Source: Diphasiastrum complanatum (taxonomy: Eukaryota; Streptophyta; Lycopodiopsida; Lycopodiales; Lycopodiaceae). Taken from it: DNA of 64,000 nt. Location of the stretch: assembly GCA_029204225.1 (NCBI GenBank), contig CM055093.1, positions 26,486,066 to 26,550,065 of the forward strand, given 5' to 3'. The notes under the pieces are model-generated. The model saw only the letters and a program-made list of their open reading frames with translations, did no database searches and was not told the origin of the DNA. Both the position numbers and the translations under genes were made by a program. How positions within the stretch are numbered: the stretch's first letter is position 1; the number at the start of each line of letters is the position of its first letter. This document shows positions 53,863 through 64,000 of this stretch, one piece after another.

Positions 53863-54449
53863 CAGGAAGTGAAGAGAGTGTAAGAAAAGCTTAATATCGG
53901 AGGGAGCGAACTTTTGTCGTCACCCCAAATACGCTTTAGGTACACAAACGACACTAAGAGCAAGAAAGGAAATGACAAATGTCAAGAAAAGGTGTGGAAA
54001 CCAAGGAAAAACCAGCAAAGATACCTCTTGATAGAGCTCCAAGCGTGTGCGAAGAGCTGGCTGGAAAATGTGACCACAAGGAGAATGAAAGTGGGCGCTG
54101 GACAGCCTCCAATCAATGCTGAAAAGATGGCTGGGAATCCTCTCCCTGAATCAAATGGAGGATTCAAAAAAAAGAGGGAAAAGGATTTGGAACTTGGGCG
54201 CCGGAAATAATCTGCCCAATTTTTTTTTTTTCCGGCCGCCAAATTTAGCGGAAGTACTTCCGCTAACTATCTGCTAAAGCTTCGCCAAGGAAAATGCTCT
54301 GATGGGAGTTGGTCCTCCTCCAAACTGTGCTGAATGTTGCAAAGAGACGAAAGCCCTCAGCAAAGAGAGAAAAATCAGCAAGGAAAATGGGCACCCAATC
54401 AAAAAATCAGATCTAAAATTCAGCAATCAGGAAAGTGCTCTGATACCAA
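53863..54449 (-). other. Leader and primer binding site of the gypsy B relative
   Basis: The PBS TGGTATCAGAGC (minus) lies at 54437-54448, one base from the LTR. The leader matches that of gypsy B copy 3 at 62217-62460, including a GGCGCCGGAAATAATCTGCCC block and a TTAGCGGAAGTACTTCCGCTAA palindrome (about 54246-54267). Confidence 0.8.
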
Positions 54450-54912
54450 GTTATGATCAAAATCTCAGGTGTTGAATCAATGAAGCATAAAAGACAGCAA
54501 TAGACTAAAGCCCTACAAGCAATAGACAAGACAATAGGTTCTCCCACGAAGAGCCCAAGCAATACTAATCAATAATCTGAAAAATGAGTGTACAAATGCC
54601 CCTATAAATACCCTACCAATGAACCCTAAAATAGGAATTCAAAAGTAAAGGGAGGCAAAATGTGGAGGGAAAATAGTGCACCCTCCTACGGGCCCCCACT
54701 CCACATATAACCATATAATAAGGGCCAAAGGCCTGTCAATGTCATAAAAAAGGACCCAATGCGGGTCATAAGCATATAAAAAGGCTCTGGGGCCTGTACA
54801 TGACTAATATAAAATGCGTAACCAGAAATATACATAACCAACAATAAATGTAAAGAGGCCTGCGGAATATATGCAGAGTAGCCCAGTAGGCCTGTATCCT
54901 GTAGTCCGTAAC
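54450..54912 (-). repeat. 5' LTR of the gypsy B relative (463 bp)
   Basis: On the minus strand it starts GTTACGGACTACAGG and ends GATCATAAC right before the PBS. It repeats the GTTA...TAAC ends of the gypsy B LTRs and shares GGCCTTTGGCC-like and GGGCCC blocks with them. It lies inside gypsy A sequence (54913 onward). Confidence 0.8.
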
Positions 54913-55528
54913 TCTGGTTCCCCTATGTTTGTTAAACTCAAAGGTCTCAAGGTACAAGGCAGCTGATTTCTTGCATGATATGCAAGAAACGTTGCAGGTG
55001 GCTAAGGAAAGCATTAGATTGGCTCAAGATAGAGCGCAGGTCTATGCTAACCGAAGTCGGTCTCCTAGAGAATTTGAGATCGGAGATTGGGTATATTGTA
55101 GAATCCCAATTCTAAGGTCCTTCAAACGGGAAATGCCCTAGGTTGTCTCCAAGTTACGGTTGTCCTTTTGTAAATAAAATTAATCGGTTTGCCTACAGAC
55201 TAGATTTTCCGTCAAGAACATTAGTTCATCCTATATTCCACGTGAGTCACTTAAAGGAATGACTTGGTGGAAAGGATAACCTGTTTCCGAAGATGAACTA
55301 GTGTTATTGGAGGATTTGACTTCCTTTGTACCCCATGAACTGGAAAGGATTTGACTTCCTGTTATTGGAGGATACTCGACGTTATCGGTCGAGAAATTGT
55401 TTGATTTCTGAATATCTGATTTGTTGGAAAGGTAAGTCAGATGATGAGGACTCTTGGGAGGAGGATGACTTGAAACTTAGATTCCCTGATTTTCTCTCAT
55501 AGAAGGAAGTTTTTATGGGGGAGGGAAT
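54913..55528 (+). pseudogene. Gypsy A second copy: integrase C-terminus and chromodomain
   Basis: Plus strand pieces VKLKGLKVQ-like, [59 protein letters not shown]-like, and a chromodomain trace with YLICWKGKSDDEDSWEEDDL near 55410-55480. It ends at the purine tract before 55529. Same family as 1-1257. Confidence 0.8.
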
Positions 55529-55880
55529 GTTATGTACCATAATGGTACGCCCTTAAGTGACGGCCTCACAAGGGGCAGGAAGCAGGTCTGGCGTTATCGG
55601 CATGTTTGGGTGCCACTCATCACCACCCTAGGTGGTCACATGTCGCCAACGGGACGGTGCTCGATGGGACATACTTGTATTATGCCTATATAGAGGTGGG
55701 GTATCCCTTTTGCCATTCACTCAGTCTATCTAGGAGTTGGTGGATGGAGAGCACGTGCAGTAGCCAGGATGTATATCTAGGCCAGGAGATCTATGCTAGG
55801 GAGAGTTGAGGGCGATGGCTGGTGGTATGGGACGCTAATTATCGTTGGAGGCTTGTCCGGGCATGGAGTCGGTAACTCTA
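55529..55880 (+). repeat. Putative 3' LTR of gypsy A second copy
   Basis: TGTTATGTACC start after GGGGGAGGGAA, a TATA-like CCTATATAG near 55685, and a GGGTGCCAC block shared with 1258-1660. The right end is estimated. Confidence 0.5.
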
Positions 55881-56591
55881 GTGCATCCCTAAGGATGGGT
55901 GGTTACGGTGTGCCGTCACTTGTATAAGCTGTGTGTCAACCTTCAAAGCTATCGAAGATCCATGGGAGTTGTAATAGTAGGTAACCTCTCCCTTGATGCA
56001 ATGCCACTTGTGAACATTTGAAAGTTTTCCGACAATCCACTCATTGCCATATGTACCAATTCTACATCCCGTATTGGTTCCCCATTCCCCATTTACCATG
56101 AGTTGGTCTCCCAAATCCTTGATCCGTGTGAAAGATGAACTCGCATTTTCATTTTCCTCCATCCGAATATTGTTCAATTTTGTCCTCAAGAGCATTGTTC
56201 GTGATGGGTTTGCTGTATGATATTGCATCCTCAGTGGTTCCCAAGCACTCTCGTTGTCACGGCTTCGCTAATATGCACAATGACATGGTCTTTGACAACA
56301 AGTTGATCAAGGATAGGACCTTTTGCGCCTTTTCTCATACGAGCGTATATCGGCTGGTGTTGTTGTTGGCCTTTGTTCCATGCCAGTAACAATATCCTAG
56401 AGCTCCCTCTTCATGAGTATGTTCTTCATTTTAAACTTCCAGATACTATAGTTGGATACCTCGTCGAACTTGCTCGCTTCACCAAGCACTAATTCGTTCA
56501 ATCCTACCATTTTGCCCCAAACTGCTAAAAAATGGCTAATAGGGCTCTTGTAGGCTAAAAACACCTCTCTGAGTATGATGGCAACGTCCAA
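55881..56591 (-). pseudogene. Copia-type gag remnant
   Basis: Minus strand: EVSNYSIWKFKMKNILMKREL (gag start; FDGSNYS...W type), then YHTANPSRTMLLRTKLNNIRMEENENASSSFTRIKDLGDQL, typical of the UBN2/copia gag domain. Stops and frame changes throughout. It may be the missing gag of the copia at 51503-53330, displaced by later insertions. Confidence 0.75.
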
Positions 56592-57226
56592 ACTCTGTTA
56601 TTATGACCTATCAAATTTTCTTAGCAAGCCCCCTTGCTGCTTACTTGGCAAATCCATAGCCAAGACGTCTTCAAAACGTGAAATGCTCTTTGCCATGCAC
56701 TACTAACTTCGGCCTCCATGAAAGAGGCACATCACTTTTGATGTCCATCGAGTGCTTTCTCCACGACAATCACTTTGTTTTTGGGTACCGTACTTGTAGG
56801 TACAGTCTGGGTGCCCAAGATAAGTATAGCCCAAGATATGGGCAAAACACCCAAAAAGCCTTAAAACCTTGCTTTTTGAACTATAACTTCAAATTGAAGT
56901 TAAGTTCCCTTCAAAGTGACTTCCACCGGTCGGGGACCACTTTAGCAGATTTCTTGGTGACCTTTTTCTAAATGAAGTTTCTTTAAAATTGTGCTTCAAT
57001 TCTTCAAGGGCCCGTTCAAGCACATCTCCACCGTAGCTCTACATCCAACGGCCCATAATGAACCAATTTGAATCACTGATTCCGATGGTCCTCGATTGAA
57101 TGGTTAGAAAGGTTTTGGCACGCTGAAAGGCTCCCCTCGATGCATTGTCCACTTTGGGCTGCTAGGTTACTACCCGAATTGGGCGCGCGCGAGTTGTGGC
57201 TTGTTCTATCTCTCTCTCTTTGTCAT

Positions 57227-57229
<3 letters not shown>
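56592..57229. other. Non-coding stretch
   Basis: No gene recognised. 57181-57190 is a GGGCGCGCGC run just before the CT tract. Confidence 0.5.

Positions 57230-57273
<44 letters not shown>
57230..57273 (+). repeat. (CT)n tract at the 5' end of LINE-7
   Basis: CT repeats with one interruption (TTTGTCATAA). LINE-7 5' UTR follows immediately, with several GCGATGGCCTAGC words. Confidence 0.95.
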
Positions 57274-57276
<3 letters not shown>

Positions 57277-58664
57277 CGATGGCCTAGCCCTCTCCTCTCT
57301 CGCGATGGCCTAGCGCTCCATCTCTAGCGCTCTGCTGCCTCCAACCAGCGGGTGTGATGCCCTCCAGCGGAACCTGCCTCCAGTAACAATGGCAGCGAGT
57401 TTACCTTCAACCAGCGACCTAATCAACATCGATGGATAAGCCTGCTTCCAACGGAACAATCATGGCCAAAAGTAAGAGGGGTGGTGCACCTGCCCTTCCT
57501 GCCAACACTGCTTCATCCTCTTCATCTACCTCATCTTCTTCTTCCATTTCAGACCCGTCCATCGCACCTACCTTCGATCCACCTTCACCTTCACCTTCCA
57601 TTCCAGTTGCAATCCCTATATCTCCGTCAGATCCTATTTTGATAATAGTGAATCCATCATAGCCGATCCTTTGACCTCGAATACCCCAGAAGAAGAATTA
57701 CCTCTACCTCCAGCCTTTATGATCTCCGTCATTCGTGCAGATCAACTACGTTCCTATGAATATCTCAACGACCATCGGAAAAAACTTCTTTCTCTTGAAG
57801 CTATGATCCAAGCTGTTCAATCTCATCTTCAGAAACTAGATTCATCTATTGATGATCTCAAGAAAGAAGTTGCAGCTGTCAAAATCGAAGCTTCCTCTCA
57901 TTCGACTACTTCAGCTAAGATCCAACAACTTGAAAGTCAAGTGGAACAACATCATACCGCTGTCCGATCCTGGGCAGATGTCCTTAAAGGTCCTAATACT
58001 GTTGTTCTACCACCTCCACCTTCTTTTATCTCAGCTACATTCACTAAGAGCCGTTTGCGAGAGCAAACGGCTCTTAATGTCCGAGTCAGAGGTATTACGA
58101 ACTCCCATGATGCTGTTGGTGAAGCTAAAAAGTTTCTTGAAGAGAGTCTTCAACACCACCACAAAGATATGGATACTGCATGGCGACCTAAGAAAGATCC
58201 AGGTACTCTTGTTATACGCTTTGCATCTGCCATTGCTCGTCATGAAGCGCTAGGGAAGAGATCTACACTGCGGGGCACCATGATATACCTGGATGAAGAC
58301 CTTACTTTCATTCAGGTTCAAGAACGGAAAAAAGCAAAACAGGAGGCTCTAACGAATGGAAAGTGGTTGATCTACAGGGATGGTATCATCCGTTTTGTAG
58401 ATATTAAACCTGCTACTATTAACGAGATATCTGAGACTGTTCAGAGTTAGTGAGAGAGTTAGAGCACTGAAGAGATGCCAGTTGAATTTGTAATTGGTCT
58501 ATGTACCATATAACCCTGGACATTATCCTCTTCTTAGTTAGTTTTGGTTTAGTTATGTTGTTTGACGGCATTGTTCCGTCTTGGTTCCACTTTATCTGAT
58601 GTACTTGCTCGTCTTATACGCCTTTTGGCATGGAAAAGACGTTAATAAAGCTTTCCTTCTTTCT

Positions 58665-58668
<4 letters not shown>
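57274..58668 (+). mobile_element. LINE-7 copy, ORF1-only half-LINE
   Basis: 5' UTR (57274-57431), ORF1 (57432-58450), then a 3' UTR of about 170 bp ending GCCTTTTGGC, ATGGAAAAGACGTTAATAAAGC and a pyrimidine tail. No endonuclease or reverse transcriptase is present between ORF1 and the 3' UTR, yet both ends look complete and lie on CT tracts. It resembles in layout the mammalian HAL1 half-LINEs. Confidence 0.75.
57432..58450 (+). pseudogene. LINE-7 ORF1, one frameshift
   Basis: First part MDKPASNGTIMAKSKRGGAP with Ser/Pro-rich low complexity to 57660. The second part from 57671 in another frame has a long coiled coil (KLLSLEAMIQAVQSHLQKLD, KIQQLESQVEQHH), then RSWADVLKG, ALNVRVRGITNSHDAVGEAKKFLEESL, AWRPKKDPGTLVIRFAS and MIYLDEDLTFIQVQERKKAKQEA, that is an RRM-like and C-terminal domain. 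Apart from the single frame change near 57661 it has no stops, so it is better preserved than the ORF1s of LINE-4, -6 and -8. Confidence 0.8.

Positions 58669-58720
<52 letters not shown>
58669..58720 (+). repeat. (CT)n tract joining LINE-7 tail to LINE-8 5' end
   Basis: 26 CT units with LINE-7 tail on the left and LINE-8 5' UTR (CACACCCAGG) directly on the right: a head-to-tail LINE-(CT)n-LINE junction. Confidence 0.95.
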
Positions 58721-58722
<2 letters not shown>

Positions 58723-58764
58723 CACCCAGGTTTGACCCCTGTCCAGACCCTGTCCTGTCTACAT

Positions 58765-59665
58765 ATGGCCTCTACCAAACGTGATGGGGCCCCTTCACCC
58801 CCCTCTTCCCATGCATTTCTTGACCAGGCTTCTGATGGCCAGTCAGCCATCGCTGGCTCTTCCCCTTCATTTGCCGGTCTGTCTTTCTCATCACCTCATT
58901 CTCCATTGCAGGGCATTGCCAATATGCTGGTTCCAATATTATCTCATACAGATTCCTGCCTTGCTTATCATATCCCTGTTGAACAATTACAACCTAGCAA
59001 CTTATCCGACTTTGAATCTCTCAACAGCTACTTACAACACCAGTTCAAAGAAGTGTTTCAATTTATCGGAAAATTGCAGCTACAAAATAGACTTCATGGA
59101 GAACTTACCAGGGTCAATCTTCAAAATAAGGATTTGCAAAGCACTATCAATATGATGAAAGAGAAAGGGATACAGGATACTCATTCACAACAAGATGTGG
59201 AAAGTAAAATCTCATAGTTCTTAAGCAAGCTGGTAATTCCTCTAACCAAGTTCAGCCTTCGTTAGTGAATTCTACCTTGGAGAATGTTTTTACAGAACAA
59301 GAGAGAAGAGCCAAGGAGGCTCTTAATATACAAGTTAGGGGTATCCCTAATGGAAACAAGTCACTTGATGAGGCGAAAGACCTTCTTGTATCTAAACTTG
59401 CACATAATATGGAGGGATTTGACACTGCTTGGCAGAGCAAATTTGATGATAAAGTCTTATTCATAAAGTTTCGCTCCATTGAACAACGCAATGCCGCTTT
59501 ACGCCTTTGAGCTAAGCTCAAAGGATCTTTTATTTCTATGGATGAAGATCTAACACACACAATGGCAAGTGAGGAAATTTGTCATTTAGGAGGCCAATGC
59601 TAGAAATCAAAGAGTGGTCTTTATTGAAGGCAAGCCTAAATTCTACGATAAGATTTCACAATAGG
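58765..59665 (+). pseudogene. LINE-8 ORF1 remnant
   Basis: MASTKRDGAPSPPSSHA, LNSYLQHQFKEVFQFIGKLQLQ, then TAG at 59216 and a small deletion. 59265-59510 has ALNIQVRGIPNGNKSLDEAKDLL and AWQSKFDDKVLFIKFRSIEQR. A stop is at 59509. Confidence 0.8.
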
Positions 59666-59715
59666 AAATCGGGGATCCCGGGCACAACCACCCGAGATCC
59701 CCTCAGCCATTACGA

Positions 59716-61656
59716 ATTGGTTTTTGGAATTGTAACGATGTGCTTTCATCTTCTTCGGCAGGGGATTTTCGCTCCTTTTTACAGAAATGGGATATTTTGC
59801 TCTTAGCGGAGACTCATGAATCACTGTATCGACCTCTTCCAGCTATTCTGGATTACTCATGGTATTCAGCGTACAGGCCTTTCGTAAGAGGAAAAACCAC
59901 ACGTGGCACTGGTGGTGTTGCATGTCTTACCAAGGAAGTTTTTCGTACTCATTTTAAGCTACTCAAAAGTGATCCATTTGCGCGATTTATTTGGTTACAG
60001 TTTTTTGGTCACTTCTTAGGGCTACCTCAAGATCTCTTTATAGCAGTTTGTTATTTTGCACCTCAGACATCAGCTTTTGCAGATTATGGTGGTGACCCCT
60101 TCCAGGCTCTTTCAGATGATATAGCCAGCTTTGCACAACATGGCCTTATTTTATTAGCAGGCGATTTTAATGCTCGCACCAACACCCAGCAGCCAGAGTT
60201 TCATGCAGATAGTGATTTCCTACATATTTAGGTTCTGGATGTGGGTTTGGACAGGACCTCTCAGGATGCAGATACCCCAGCTACACACTTTGGAGAACAG
60301 TTGATTGGACTTGCAGAAGCTCACTCTTTAGCCATTCTGAATGGCCTTTCTCGATGGCCATCATCATCAGTTTTTACCTGCCATCCGCACGGTGGTGGAC
60401 ACAGCGTTGTTGACTACTTCATTGGCTCACCAGCCTTAATTCCGTTTCTTCATACTTTTCGTATTATGCACCCTACCATCTCTGATCACTCTCTATTGCT
60501 CCTGTCTCTTGGCCATGCTACTCTTGGTATTGTTACGACTCCGCATTCCACACGTCGCCATCGTCCTTCTTTCTCTCCAATTGGTCTTCCTACTTACACT
60601 TCCTCTCTGGCCACAATGCTCGACGATTTCCCCTTGTCATCTTCAGTAGACCAACAAGCCACCTTTTTATCTCAGTCGCTTCTTTGTTCAGCCAATACTG
60701 CATATCCTCCAAAAACTTTTTCATCTCATAAACGCACTTACAATAGATGGTATGATGATGAGTGCCTCTCTCTACACAAGCAGGTTGTTCATGCTCAATA
60801 TCATTCTCCCGACACCTTAGCATCTATACAAAGAGAATACCATAGAATGACTTTGCGGAAGAAGACCACGTACTTTCAGTCGCTGGCACAAAAACTCATC
60901 GATTCCTTGGACTCTTCTTCTTCCACCTTCTTTTGGAAGATGTTCTCTAAAAACTCATGTATGCCAGCACCATCAGAATTCACCCTTTTCACTCCGTCCA
61001 TGATTGAAAACGCCATAAAAAATGGCCAAAACCATAAAGGCATTGATGTTGACTCTCTAAGTATGGACTTTCTAAAACCTATCGCCCATATTGTTGCTCC
61101 ATACATCTCCTACGTTTTTAACCAATCTGTTATTTTTGGCCTTCCCACACCTTGGTGTACTAACCTTTTGCACCCTATACCGAAGGCTGGTGATCCTCTG
61201 AATGTAGACAACTATCGTACTATTATGATCAGCCACACTATGGCTAAGCTCTATGGTTCGGTTATGCAGTCTATCATCAGTGCTCATGCAGAGACAGAGG
61301 AGTTATATGCTATGGGACAGGCAAGTTTTAGAGCAGGCTACTCCACAGCAGACCAGATATTCATACTGAGATGTATCATTGAGGCAGCGAAGTTCAGGAA
61401 ACAGAGAGTCTATTGCTGCTTTGTGGACTTCCGCAAAGCATTTGATTCAGTTCTGCGGCACTTGCTGCTCCAGCGTCTGGCATCCCTTGGTTTCTCACAG
61501 GGGATCATTGTTGCTATCATCACATTATATGAGAGAGTTTTGGCCAGATTTCGTGATGGAGATGGCTGGTCTTCATATATTCATAGTACGGTCGGAGTAA
61601 AGCAGGGATGTCCTTTATCACCCACCCTTTTTGCTTTATACATTGACGACACTTGA
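59716..61656 (+). pseudogene. LINE-8 ORF2 endonuclease and reverse transcriptase
   Basis: FWNCNDVLSSSSAGDFRSF, LLAETHESLYRPLP, LLAGDFNARTN (intact), TAG at about 60231, then HGGGHSVVDYFIGSPALIPF and ISDHSLLLLSL. Reverse transcriptase: LLHPIPKAGDPLNVDNYRT, GQASFRAGYSTADQIF, CCFVDFRKAFDSV, GVKQGCPLSPTLFALYIDD, then a small insertion shifts the frame. The catalytic box downstream reads FADDVAL followed by a deletion. The endonuclease retains all catalytic motifs. Confidence 0.85.
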
Positions 61657-61770
61657 GCGGATCATTCGGGAAGAAGGTGGGGATGGCTGTCGTCTAGCAA
61701 ATATTGTTATCCCTATCCTTCTTTTTGCAGATGATGTGGCTTTACAGGACTTTAGCGACATCTAGATGCC

Positions 61771-62216
61771 TTGTATACTTTCTGTCAGATATGGGAGGTA
61801 ATGGTGAACATTGGTAAGACTAAGGTTATGGTGTTTAACACCAACAGGCAGCATATAAGAGACACTATGTTCTATTTTGATGGACAACCTCTAGAGATAG
61901 TGGCGTCTTACACATACCTGGGTGTTTTCTTTTCTGGCCCATTGCTTTCGTTTAGACCAGCTGCATTGGCTAGGCTCCACAAGGGGCGCTCTACTCTTGT
62001 TTAGATGGAGAGGTTTTCCTCTACTTATTATGTGCATGAGCCAGACACACGATGTCGTCTCTTTTCTTTGACTGTTTCTCCAGTGGCACTGTACTCAGCA
62101 GAGACATGGTGCCCAGGCTTATCTAGAGACACTTGGAGTGATATCTCGCGTTTGCAGATTCACATGCTTAGCCGAATGATTCGGGCCAAGCTGTCCGTTC
62201 CTCATGAGATCCTTGC
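61771..62216 (+). pseudogene. LINE-8 ORF2 connection region
   Basis: KTKVMVFNTNRQH, SYTYLGVFFSGPLLSFRPAALARLHKG, YSAETWCPGLSRDTWSDISRLQIHMLSRMIRAKLSVPHEI; ends abruptly at 62216 where the gypsy B leader starts. Confidence 0.8.
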
Positions 62217-64000
62217 TGATTTTTCTCTCTTTGCTGAGGGCTTTCGTCTCTTTGCTTCAGCAACATTCAGCACAGTTTGGAGGAGGACCAGCTCCTATCA
62301 AAGCATTTTGCTTGGCGGAGCTTTAGCAGATAGTTAGTGGAAGTACTTCTGCTAAATTTGGCGGCCGGAAAATTTTATTTATTTATTTATTTTTGGGCAG
62401 ATTATTTCCGGCGCCCAAGTTCCAACCCTCTATCACCCATTTCCAGCTTGTTTGCAGGCTCTCCAGCGCCCAATTCCCTCATCTCTTTCGTCCGTTCCTC
62501 CTTCCATTTTCAGCCCTCTTTTCACTTTTGTTTGCAGGCTGTCCAGCCACTTCATACTTGTCACTTTCGTCCGTTTTTGTCTCCGTTTGCAGCCATTTTT
62601 CACACCTTGTTTGCAGGCTGTCCATCGCCCATCCTCAACCAAATTTCACGAAATTCCGACTCCGTTTGATACTCCAATTTGTCACTTGCCTCTTGGCTGT
62701 CCAGCGCATTTTTACAGCCTTCATTTTCACTTTTTTTCATTTGCTGATTGCTGTCCTTTCTTAGTTGTGATAATAGTGGTTTTAATAGACTAATTTGGGG
62801 TGACGACAAGAGTCCGCTCTCTCAAGTTTTCGTCTATTCCTTCCACTATCATTATGGCACATTCACCTACCTCGAGTGAGACTACTCAAGAAACCTTATC
62901 CGATTAGTTTCGTCGCATGGATGAGACCCTTTCTGGCCTCGTTCTTCGCTTCGATACCATTATGACCGGCTTTGCTACTATGCAGTCCCAGATTGATTCT
63001 TTACAGCCTCATGGTCCTCGTAAAGCTCCTGTTTTTCCTTCATCTGGGACTCCCCCTCCATTTGGATTTCCATCTTCCTCTGCTAGTCAGCCTGGTGGTG
63101 GACCATTCATTCCACCTAACCCATCTCCTGGTTTCTTTTCACGTCCCCCACTTCTTGAGCCACACTTTGCTCGAGACTTTCGTGATAGGGTACAGCTTGC
63201 TACCTATTCCGGTTCCTATGACGGGAACTTATTAGAGAATTGGTTTGCTAAGCTTGACACATATTTTCAGATCTACCCTAAGACTGATCCTCAGAAGATC
63301 CAGTTGGCTGCTTTACATTTAGATGGACGCGCCGCCAGTGGGTGGCGAGTTTATAGAGCTGATCCTGATCGGGAAGGGCTCCATTTATGGCATACTTTTC
63401 GCCGTGATCTCCGTCATTGACCCTCAGTGGCTCGACCGCCAACGTGATACATTCCGTAGTCTCACTCAGACCAGTGATCTTGCTTCTTATACAGATCAGT
63501 TTATGGAGCTTTCTTATCTTTTCACAGATCTACAGCCCACTGAGCTTATTTCTCGTTACATTGCTGGGCTTCGTGGTGCTTTACGTTATGATGTTTCTTC
63601 CTTCCGTCCTCCCACACTTGTTGAGGCGATGTCTCTTGCCAGTACTTTACAGCATAAGTACTCTGACACTCTTCCTTCCCGCTTCTCCCGATCCCATCCT
63701 TCTGCTTCATCTTTTCCCGCTGCGTCCACCCCTACATCTTCCCCTTCTGTTCCAGCTCTCTCCATTGTCCCTTCGTCTCCTCGTCCTCCGACTCCTCGAC
63801 TTGCTTTTGTTCGACGTTACACGTCTGCAGAGTTCGCTGACCTTCAGCAGCAGCGTCTTTGCTTTCGTTGTAAGAGTCCTGGCCATTTTGCCCGTGATTG
63901 CCGTCAGCCTCTCCCTAGTACTACTGCTGTTTTTTACCATGAGGGCACTACTCCAGATGATTCCGATATCTACATTCATATTTCTGATGAGCCTGACCTA
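62217..64000 (+). mobile_element. Ty3/gypsy B copy 3 (leader and gag, continues past the window)
   Basis: Leader 62217-62853 matching 53863-54370 (minus) at its start, with repeated TTTGCAGGCTGTCCAGCGCCC-like words (62452, 62536, 62614, 62693). The 5' LTR and PBS are absent. Gag starts at 62854 (MAHSPTSSETTQETLSD); TAG at 62905 replaces Gln. It then continues from 62917 to 63420, where an 8-nt deletion breaks the frame. Knuckle CFRCKSPGHFARDC near 63860-63900. Clearly the same family as copy 2. Confidence 0.9.
62854..63980 (+). pseudogene. Gypsy B copy 3 gag
   Basis: In-frame stop after LSD at 62905. Open 62917-63420 (PPPFGFPSSSASQPGGGPFIPP, FARDFRDRVQLATYSGSYDGN, IQLAALHLDGRAASGWRVY). Then a deletion relative to RHAMIDPQW and continuation in another frame through the Pro/Ser-rich linker to the knuckle. 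Confidence 0.85.

Larger units (their letters stand above)
58721..62216 (+). mobile_element. LINE-8 copy, 3'-truncated by gypsy B
   Basis: ORF1 ATG at 58765, endonuclease from about 59716, reverse transcriptase to about 61750, connection region to 62216, where gypsy B leader sequence begins without the LINE knuckle or 3' UTR. Closely related to LINE-6. Confidence 0.85.

Overview
The window looks like nuclear DNA of a land plant with a very large, transposon-filled genome. The evidence is Ty3/gypsy chromoviruses and Ty1/copia elements primed with the TGGTATCAGAGC motif (tRNA-Met type), a multi-exon hAT transposase, a hAT-type MITE, and one host gene whose intron is more than 26 kb long. A fern, gymnosperm or lycophyte scale of genome would fit, but the species cannot be named from the sequence. 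Almost everything is mobile DNA, and most of it is broken.

Host gene (+): two exons, 6228-6368 and 32591-33021, join in perfect phase (the AG|G codon makes GNGR-QDLAN, followed by AVRRRGY). They resemble the N-terminal region of chloroplast CBM48 / PTST2-PTST3 (FLO6-like) starch-initiation proteins. The 26,222-nt intron between them holds most of the elements in the left half, and the next intron runs off the right edge.

Region by region: 1-1.7 kb decayed gypsy A; 4.0-4.85 kb a hAT MITE with a perfect 8-bp target duplication; 8.35-13.75 kb a chimeric gypsy B copy inserted in a LINE; 13.7-20.7 kb three minus-strand LINEs joined head to tail through (CT)n tracts; 20.7-27.5 kb a minus-strand chromovirus (C) carrying a 2.35-kb non-autonomous LTR element with a perfect 5-bp target duplication; 28.8-31.1 kb another LINE; 34.5-40.2 kb a long minus-strand gypsy B copy; 40.6-51.5 kb a hAT element (TIRs, near-perfect 8-bp TSD, multi-exon transposase) that splits a copia pol gene and itself carries two (CT)n-linked LINEs; 53.4-56.6 kb mosaic gypsy and copia debris; 57.2-62.2 kb a half-LINE and a LINE in tandem, again through (CT)n; 62.2-64 kb gypsy B again.

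The most unusual signal is the LINE family. Four 5' ends and one 5'-truncated end abut (CT)n tracts, and five 3' ends run from a conserved hairpin and TTAATRAA-type motif into pyrimidine/(CT)n tails, always in the same orientation. This suggests microsatellite-targeted, array-forming retrotransposition. Other notable signals are a gypsy copy lacking about 2.05 kb of pol with exact GT...AG, intron-like ends; a run of five GTGCT/AGCAC hairpins in the non-autonomous LTR element; LTRs bounded by GTTA...TAAC instead of TG...CA; and an ORF1-only half-LINE.
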